Source: Acanthamoeba castellanii str. Neff
Taxonomy: Eukaryota > Discosea > Longamoebia > Acanthamoebidae
Assembly (NCBI RefSeq): GCF_000313135.1
Contig: NW_004457437.1
Span: 101,634 to 115,103, forward strand
Direction of reading: 5' to 3'
DNA: 13,470 bases
Shown here: one piece after another, positions 6,758-13,470 of the stretch
Position numbering within the stretch: position 1 is the stretch's first letter
How the letters are laid out: each line of letters starts with the position of its first letter
The notes under the pieces: model-generated
Told to the model about the DNA's origin: nothing
Databases searched by the model: none
Seen by the model: only the letters and a program-made list of their open reading frames with translations
Program-made: the position numbers and the translations under genes

Positions 6758-9700
6758 CTACTGAACGACGAGTGTGACGCCGTTGGTGGTGGTGGGGTTG
6801 TGCGGGTTGTAGCTCTCGGACCAGGCCTCGCCCTCCCAGTTGGAGTTCCAGAGGCCGATGTTGACGTTGTAGTTGCCCACCGGCGTGTCGCTCGGGATGG
6901 TGGCGTCGAACGTGTACACGTACGACGTGCGCGCCGCAAGGTCGCCCTCCCAGAACTCCTCCACGATCTTCTGCTGTACCTCCCCCGGCACAGCAAAGCT
7001 GTTTGTCGCACGCGCGCGTGATGTGAGCTGCAGCTCGGAGCTAAACAGTACAACACGCAACGCACAACCCTCAACGGTTTCAGTACATACCTGAAGCCGA
7101 CCTTGGCGTTGGTGTAGGCGCTGGTGGCGGTGTTGACGTGGAAGGTGATGGTAGTGGAGCCGCCGCGTGCGACCGGGTTGGTGGTGAGGCTCACGCGGTC
7201 GATGGTGGGATCAGGCGGGTAGACCGTGAGTATGGCCAGGTCGGTGTTCCACGCGATATTGTCCCAGTCGGCGTCCCACACGATGACGGTGAGCCAGTAG
7301 CGGCCGGCCCGGGCCGTGGGCGCGATGGTGGGGGTGAAGGTGAAGGTCTGCGACGCAAAGGCGCCCAGGCTGAAGTCCACCCACTGCTTGGCGATGTTGT
7401 TGGTGTCGAGGTACTCGCCCTCGGGCGACAGGTGGTAGCCCACCTTGCCATTGACGATGGCCGCCGAGCCGACGTTGACCCGCGTGGTGACGGTGATTGT
7501 CGAGCCGGGCGTGGCCGTTGACGGGCTCACCGAGTGCGGGCCGGTCGTGGTGAGCGTGGGCGTCGACTGGCGCGTCGGGCTCGGTGTGCGCGTGGGGGAG
7601 ACCGACGCGGCGGCGCGAGTCGGCGTTGGCGTGCGGGTGGGCGAGACCGACGCGGCGGCGCGAGTCGGAGTTGGCGTGCGAGTGGGCGAGACCGACGCGG
7701 CGGCGCGAGTCGGGTTGGCGTGCGCGTGGGCGATGCCGACGCTGGAACGCGGGTCGGGGTGGGCGTGCGCGTGGGCGAAGCTGAAGCGGCGGCGGTATTG
7801 AGCTGAATGGTGACAGTGGCACCCTGCTGGGCGCTGCTGAGGGTGACCGGCACCGTGCGCGAGACGCCGCCGTACGAGGCCGTGATCTGGTGCTGGCCGT
7901 AGAACGAGCGGACCGACGCGAAGCCGGTGGAGTTGGTCGCGGCCGTGGCGTTGGTCCACCACTGCTTGAAGACCAGGTCCAGGTACCGCGCGCCGGCCGG
8001 CTTGGCCTGCCAGCTGGTGCGGAACAGGGCGCACTGCGGGCAGTAGTGGAGGCCCTCCCAGAAGCCCCACTGCAGAATGCGCCGGACGCGGGGCTGGCTG
8101 AAGAAGAAGCGCACGTAGTCCTCGAGGTAGTCGGCCTGCAACAGCTCGTCGAACGTGTCCATATCGAGCTCGGTCACGCTGGCCTTCATCGCCGCGTCCA
8201 CCGCAAGAATGCTGACAATGTCATCCAGTTAGCGGCGCACGACACGCACGACACGACACGACACGCACACGACCCAGGGCGAGAGTTGAGTGGTACCTGT
8301 TGAGGCGGGACTGGAGGGTGTCCATGGGGATGAACATGTGGCCGATGTGGGACTGGAGGCCGAATCCGTGGATGTTGGAGGTCCGGCTGCGTATATCGGC
8401 CACGAAGTTGATCGTGTACTGGCGCCTGAGGTTGTTGGTGCCCTCCACCACGTGGTAGTCGTTCACCACCAGCTGCGGCGTCTTCGGGTTGCCGCCGGCC
8501 GTCAGCTTGGACCAACTAGCCGCCACCAGCATAAAACAAGCCAATCAGCCAACAATTTAAATAAGAATAAAAAACAAAACAAGATACACGGATAGATATG
8601 TAGAAATATATATACCAGTAGTCAAAGAGGTCGGCCGAGAAGCTGTTGCCGAGCACGCCGTTGGACTGGGTCACGCCCGGAGAGGCGACCTGGCCCTGGA
8701 CGTCGTAGTTATCGAGCGGCTCGTTGATGACGTCCCACTCGTGGATGTAGGGCCTGGTCCTGGTGATGATGTCTAACAATATGACACCCAGCATTGCCAT
8801 CAGCATTGCTTCACGTGACCACAGACATGAGGTGAGATGGCTTGATGCGTACCGTCCGCGTGGGCGTAGATGGCATTACGCAGCTCGGTGGCGCCCATCG
8901 TCCAGTAGCGCTGGGGGGTGTAATCGTAGTGGAAGCCCGGCCACAGGATGACGTGGCCGTTGGAGGTCAGGTTGTTGCTCGCGGCCCAGCTCAGAGCGCT
9001 CAGCGAAGACGCTCCATTATCCGCTTCCTGTTTTTATATTTTTAAACAAATTATCCATATTAGGAAATAAATATGTCATAAATTTGTATTGCGAATATAA
9101 AAGGTTTAAAGGACAGGGGCTGTACCCAGTAGACCTGCTTGAGACCGTTCTCGAGGACGATGTAGTTGAAGTACTCCAGGATCTTGGCCTTGTAGGTCGG
9201 GTTGCTGTTGTCGGCGATCGTCCAGTGGTCGACGGCCGTACCCAAGGGGAACTCGTGCCTCTGCTGCAGCACCTTGACCGACGCCCCTGCGTAGGAGTAG
9301 GAGAACATGTCATTTGATTCATCCACTTCTACCCCCCCTCCTGGTAGCGAAGCGGTTCATGCTTACCCCCAACCATCATCCTCTTCATCAAAAAGACAAA
9401 GAAAAGAAGAGGCGCATCATACCAGAGATGGCGTTGCCGTTGGAGTCGACGACCTTGACGTTGAGCGGACCCTTCCGCACGTTCTCGATGCGCTGGTTGG
9501 CGCTCACCTTCCACGCGGCTGTGCTGATGCCGCGCCCCGGGTAGTAGAACTTGTAGAGCGATGACGGCGGCTGCGTAGCGCCGTAGTACTGGAGCGATGT
9601 GATCGCGATGTCGAACGTCTGGGGTCCCTCTCCCCACTAGCAAGTAGCGCACCCAAGAACACGAGATGGTCAACAAGATGAAAAAGATGTAAGATGCGTC

Positions 9701-10407
9701 AATTGAAAGATGAACAAAAGAAAGTAGATTGAGGGAGGAGGCAGGGCACCTGGAACATGAAGCCGGGCGGGTTGGCGTTGGTGTGGGTGTCGCTGGCCTT
9801 GAAGGCGATCGCGTAGTCGCACCAACTGGTGGAGTCGCACGGGTAGGTGGTCTCCAGCGAGTTGCTGTACGTGTCCGGGTAGAGCGGCCGGAACACGAGG
9901 ACGCCCTGCACGCCCTGGCCCGCCGGGAAGTTGGGCTGGCCCGCCACCTGGCGCACCGAGAACTTGACCAGGTACCAGTGGCCCTCCGGCACGCCGCCGG
10001 AGGGCATCGTGGTCCGGATCTGCACGCCGTTGTCCCACACATTGAGCGTCGCGACGAGACGCTGATCCGCAGCGCCGTGGCGGCCGGGCCGCCGGTGCCG
10101 AGCGAGACCTGCTCATAATATAATAATAATAAAAAAAGGAGAGAAATAAGTGAGATAATAAAAGGCCGTGTTGAGTTAAAATTATATATGTGGCCAATGG
10201 TGGTGACGGATCAATGTAGGACCGACACAGGAGTGAAGAAGAGGAAGGGGTGGAAGTGGGGTGGCGTACGGTGGACATGGAGGCGGTGCCGCTGGTGTAG
10301 AAGTTGGCGCCGGCGAGGTCAAAGGGGATGTCGGTCTGGGCGTTGGCCATCAACACTGCGGCCAGCAGCACCAGAGAGGCAACTAGTGCTCTCGTCGTGC
10401 AGTGCAT
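6758..10407 (-). CDS. Secreted modular GH10 endo-1,4-beta-xylanase, ~928 aa, with two apparent frameshifts
   Basis: Nine exons on the minus strand: 10270-10407, 9750-10108, 9423-9636, 9126-9286, 8853-9027, 8616-8772, 8297-8515, 7091-8211 and 6758-6998. The start was chosen because MHCTTRALVASLVLLAAVLM plus ANA-Q is a signal peptide. In order: an N-terminal beta-sandwich, probably carbohydrate-binding (about 28-200); a GH10 domain (about 239-575) with HEFPLGTAV, NGHVILW (His316), acid/base Glu367 in WDVINEP, nucleophile Glu489 in VTELDMD and LQWGFWEG; a short beta domain (TGFASVRSFYGQHQ); a Pro/Thr linker of 15-residue repeats; and two related C-terminal beta-sandwiches. It should cleave xylan outside the cell. 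The lead-in to GH10 (IENVRKGPLNVKVVDSNG) resembles plant-type GH10 enzymes. Exon 2 (359 nt) and exon 8 (1121 nt) are each one base short of phase, near 10046-10060 and 7713-7714. All other junctions fit, so sequence error is more likely than decay. Confidence 0.88.
7598..7776 (-). repeat. 45-bp tandem repeats encoding a Pro/Thr-rich linker
   Basis: Four consecutive units lie at 7598-7642, 7643-7687, 7688-7731 and 7732-7776. They encode SPTRTPTPTRAAASV or a variant on the minus strand. The first three are nearly identical and the fourth is diverged. The third has 44 bp instead of 45, missing the base between 7713 and 7714 where its neighbours have A or C. Such linkers usually space a catalytic domain from binding modules and are often glycosylated. 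Confidence 0.9.
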
Positions 10408-11290
10408 TTGTATTTTGATTGACCTCCGGAGCTGGTACAATCAAAGAGAGAACAGAGGGAGGAGCTGTGGCACGCAGAGAAGAGCACAAGAAAGGAGGCG
10501 TTCAGGCAGGTAGCATCACGCAAGACGAGCGGCGCAACCAAACGACCAACCGCACGACAAGGCGGCACACGAAGTGCGGATATGGCACAGTGGCGCGGTG
10601 AAGAGATTATTGCCGAATAACTCCGCTCATTTCAAACGCAGATCCCCTACAACGCCAGCAAATCAGGAAATGGCCGGTGATGTTCATGACTGATCACCTC
10701 GCCCAATCGGGCACTTCCACGATGAGTTAATGACATGTTCTTGCACGTTCTGTCATTATGGTCCTTTGGCCCGTGCAAGTAGGAGCAGGGCATCCTGCTG
10801 CCGATGCACTTGCCCTTTTTCACCTCGGAGCCACAACACGCGGGCCGCCAGCCTGCGGCCCATTGTTGAGGACTGGTTGAGTACAAAAGAACGAAGCGAT
10901 GGATGAATGAGGGGGGGGAGGAAGAATGAAGCGAAGGGGGTGGTGTGAGGCGCGTACTGTGCAGGTCTTGCAATCCACCTGTAGGTCGGAACGGTAACAC
11001 TGATCAATTGGTCAGTCAATTGAATTGGGTGGGGCTCGGACTCATCCCTTGGGCGACTCTGGAGGCGACCAGGAGGGCCAGCAGCAAGGTGGTGCGCTGC
11101 CAGGCGAGCGGAGGTAAAAACGCGGCATGTCTCACCTCCTCTCTTCTTTCACTTCCGTCCTACGGCTTTCTCCTTCTTGTGTGGTTGTCGATTGAACCCA
11201 CCTTCCGCGAACCAATCACCTAGGCCCTTTGAATAACGATTGCGTGAGCAGCAAAGGGAGAGTTTATGTTTGAGCTTGGCCTGGGCACCT
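10408..11290. other. Intergenic region between xylanase start and FBXO21-like gene end
   Basis: These 883 bp hold the xylanase promoter and 5' untranslated region on the left and the 3' end of the FBXO21-like gene on the right. Both neighbours are on the minus strand. I see no tRNA and no strong TATA box. Pyrimidine-rich tracts on the minus strand (opposite 10909-10920) look like intron acceptors, which fits the weak gene candidate listed separately. The open frames on the plus strand lack coding bias. Confidence 0.5.
10647..11128 (-). other. Weak candidate: small secreted Cys-rich protein gene
   Basis: Two pieces on the minus strand look coding. At 11044-11096 one frame reads RTTLLLALLVASRVAQG, which has the character of a signal peptide and G/C-rich third positions. 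At about 10732-10850 another frame reads WRPACCGSEVKKGKC, then IGSRMPCSYLHGPKDHN and RTCKN, with five cysteines and good third-position bias up to about 10732. A short GTGGATTGCAAGACCTGC piece near 10960-10979 could encode VDCKTC between them. I cannot connect them: the nearest ATG (11126-11128) is one base out of frame with the signal-like stretch across TTTTT, and the intron phases do not match. It could equally be chance. No family is recognised. Confidence 0.25.
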
Positions 11291-11794
11291 CTACTCGTCC
11301 ATGGTGGATGACGATGACATCATGTTCGCTCCGGCTGGCGGCGATGGTGGTGGCGCCATCTCTACCGTCGTGGCAACGTCGCCGTTGACATCCTCCTCTT
11401 GCGCACATTCCTCGCCGCCGTCGCAGTCCTCGGGATAGCGTGCGCGCAGCTCCGGGTTGGGAACGAACCTACGCGCCTGCTCGTCGAAGCGCGTAAAGAA
11501 GGCCCCCACCTGCGCATGCTCCACCGGGCGCGCCTCCTCCGGCAGCTCGATGTTCTCTTGAGCCACTACACACGACAAAGCACATTTGAGTATCTAGGCG
11601 GAGCGCTTCGCGTGAATGGAATTCCTTTGGTGGTGGCGGTGGTGGGCTCGGTAGGGGTACCGTAGGTGGTCCAGTTGCCGGGCTTGTCCCTCAGGTCGAC
11701 CAGGACCGAGTAGAACGGCTGGTTTCTGCCCCGTGGCAGGTCGTCCACACGCATCTCTCTGATCCACCTGCACCAGTAATAGCCGATGTCAACA

Positions 11795-11853
<59 letters not shown>

Positions 11854-13470
11854 AGAGGAGCGTACGCAGAAGTGGCAGAGCAGACGGTGTCCCAACCGTA
11901 GATCACGCCGCGGTAGGCGTGGCGAATATGGTTGATGACCTGGCCCACCCGGAATCGCAGCTTCTCCGGCTCGGCCGGCCTGCGCTTGGGCGGAGTGGCT
12001 TCCTGAGCCGTCAGTTGGCCCTCGAGCGCGGCCATTAGCGTGCGCGCCTGCTCCACGTGCTCGACGTTGGTGCTCGTGTCCAACACCTGCGCGCCAACGC
12101 GTTGATGAGTGAACGTCAGCGGAACAGACATTCCTGGCATTCCAAGTGTACGCACTCGCTGAATGAGCGGCCGGGCCTCGATGAACTGATCGAGGAGCAT
12201 GTGGAGGCGTCCGCAGGTGAGCAGATCCTCGGCAGAGTTTTCGCCCCGCAGGATGAGCAGCTGCTTGGCCACGCCCAGCAGTTTGTCTGCGCAGACAAAC
12301 ACACGCGGCGCCGCGTGTGAGCCGGCAAGAGACAAAAAAGAGGGGAAACCGACAGAAGTGGGGCTTGAGGCCCGTACCAGTCTGGCGGAGGCGTTGGTAG
12401 ACCCCGAGGAGGTTGGCCAGCATCCGCTCGTATACGACGATGTGGCCCACCGGGCGAAGCAGATCGGGCGTGAAGAACGTCATGCCCATGGCCGCCAGCA
12501 TCTCGCGACAGTCCTAATTGTCATTTTGATTTTTGATTAAGTGATTTCGTTAATTGTGAGAGTTTTGTGGGAAGAGGAGCAGTACGTCTGGCGTCAGGTG
12601 GCGCCCCTCGGCGAAGGCGTCGATAAAAATCTCTCCCCCGGCTGGGTTCGTGTATTTGACCATGAAGTGGCCTGTTGGTGTTGGGGAGAGGACTTGTGTG
12701 GTTAGTGGGGGGCGTTCTTGTAGAGTAGGAGAGCATCGTACCAGGCATGCCGATCATGTCGATTCGAATACCGAGCCGCCGACAGACCGCGGCGTATACC
12801 AAAGCCAGAGCTGAATGTGACAGAGGAGGAGACAAGTCAGCCAACAGAATACAATGGCGACGATGGCGATGGTGATAATGAGACGACGACTACAACAGAA
12901 AGAGAGGGAGGGGCTCACTGATTGGAATGCCCATCCTCTTCTCCAGCACTTGGTCGATGAGGCTGTTGGTAGAAAGAGAGAGATGGTTAGTAGTTAAAAG
13001 CAACATCACATGAGCTCGCTGGTGTCTGGCGCACCTGTTGTTCGGATTCATGTAGTCGTTGACGTTGCCGGTGAACCCGAGGTAGTCGTACAGGGTGGTG
13101 TTGACCTCGCTCAAAATCCTGCCTTCGTCCACTCCCTCGATCTCCTTCCCGCGCGCCACCACCGCTGTCCCCTCCTCCCCGTCCACCGCCGCGCTCTGCG
13201 CGAGTCGCTGTCGCACAGTGCCGGCGATCTCGTCCAACTCTCTGTACACCTTCCGCCGCACGTTGAGATCCGTCGTGTGTTCCCAAGACGCTATCAAGAC
13301 GGCGCCCTCCTCGATGTCGATCTCGCGCTTGACGCTGCCGTTTCGCTTCCTTCGTCGCTCAGAGTCTCCCTCGTCTTCTTCTTCTTCTTCTTCTGGAGGT
13401 TCTCCGCCTCTCCCACCGCTGCTGCTGCTACTACTGGTGCAACTACTACCACTACTGCTGCTGCTGGATT
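11291..13470 (-). CDS. FBXO21-like protein: SirB1/transglutaminase-like plus YccV-like domains (5' end beyond window)
   Basis: Nine exons on the minus strand join in phase: 13035-13470 (partial), 12919-12962, 12742-12810, 12586-12671, 12378-12513, 12156-12286, 11866-12086, 11661-11767 and 11291-11565 (stop TAG). The visible part starts with a Ser-rich then Glu-rich linker. A SirB1/transglutaminase-like domain follows: IEEGAVLIASWEH, LYDYLGFTGNVNDYMNPNN, LEKRMGIPI, LALVYAAVCRRLGI, MPGHFMVKY, FIDAFAEGRHL. Then come helical repeats around AKQLLILRGENSAEDLL. A C-terminal YccV-like domain begins FRVGQVINHIRHAYRGVIYGWD, continues through WIREM, QPFYSVLVD and VAQENIELP, and ends near RFVPNPELRARYPED. 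This order is that of FBXO21, a substrate receptor of SCF ubiquitin ligases; the F-box would lie past the right edge and is not seen. The tail is acidic and Ser-rich. The 12087-12155 intron is a multiple of three without a stop and could be misannotated as coding. Confidence 0.9.
11792..11851. repeat. CA/CACG microsatellite in an intron of the FBXO21-like gene
   Basis: A run of CACG units passes into about 34 bp of uninterrupted (CA)n. It lies entirely in the intron at 11768-11865, so length changes here should not affect the protein. Confidence 0.9.
13371..13470 (-). repeat. Trinucleotide repeats coding Ser and Glu tracts
   Basis: On the minus strand (AGC/AGT)n codes for broken poly-Ser at about 13421-13468, and (GAA)n at about 13374-13393 codes for six Glu in a row. 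They form the linker upstream of the SirB1-like domain in the FBXO21-like gene. The reading frame stays open through both tracts to the window edge. Confidence 0.75.

Noticed and set aside
7191..7822. Long Pro/Arg/His-rich frames on both strands over the xylanase linker
   Set aside because: They are shadows of the GC-rich 45-bp repeats in other frames. Only the frame with SPTRTPTPTRAAASV continues into folded modules.
6758..10407. Calling the xylanase gene a pseudogene
   Set aside because: Although two frame breaks are present, all eight introns keep good splice sites and phase and both catalytic glutamates are intact. Sequence error explains it better.

Overview
This is a GC-rich nuclear window from a protist, and every protein gene in it is split by short GT-AG introns. 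The exons keep phase across the junctions, the introns run from about 40 to 140 nt, coding third positions are nearly all G or C, and the tRNA genes lack an encoded CCA. Taken with the gene content (LRR proteins, a secreted proteinase K-type protease, a modular secreted xylanase and an FBXO21-like protein), an Acanthamoeba-type amoeba is the best guess. That assignment is inference; no marker gene is present.

Layout from left to right. (1) 1-372, minus strand: the 5' end of a gene whose N-terminus resembles DUF4246 proteins. (2) 658-2133, minus: a complete seven-exon gene for a 357-residue leucine-rich-repeat protein with a possible N-myristoylation site. (3) 2134-2557: a divergent intergenic region with three copies of GGCCAGCCA, two of them forming a hairpin. 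(4) 2558-4468, plus: a complete eight-exon gene for a 435-residue secreted subtilisin-like protease. (5) 4532-5626: two identical tRNA-Asn(GTT) genes facing each other on opposite strands, separated by 949 bp without a gene. (6) 5783-6651, plus: a five-exon zinc-dependent deaminase of the CMP/dCMP type with one apparent frameshift. (7) 6758-10407, minus: a nine-exon gene for a roughly 928-residue secreted GH10 xylanase with N-terminal module, Pro/Thr linker and two C-terminal beta-sandwich modules. It carries two apparent frameshifts. (8) 10408-11290: an intergenic stretch with a weak candidate for a small secreted cysteine-rich protein. (9) 11291-13470, minus, running off the right edge: an FBXO21-like protein with a Ser/Glu-rich linker, a SirB1/transglutaminase-like domain and a C-terminal YccV-like domain.

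The genes do not form an obvious pathway. Two of them encode secreted hydrolases, which suits an amoeba that digests bacteria and plant debris. The others look like housekeeping or signalling genes. The most useful observations concern the gene models: three single-base frame breaks inside otherwise intact exons, a 69-nt intron that can be read through in frame, and the inverted tRNA pair. I did not find a convincing new biological system.
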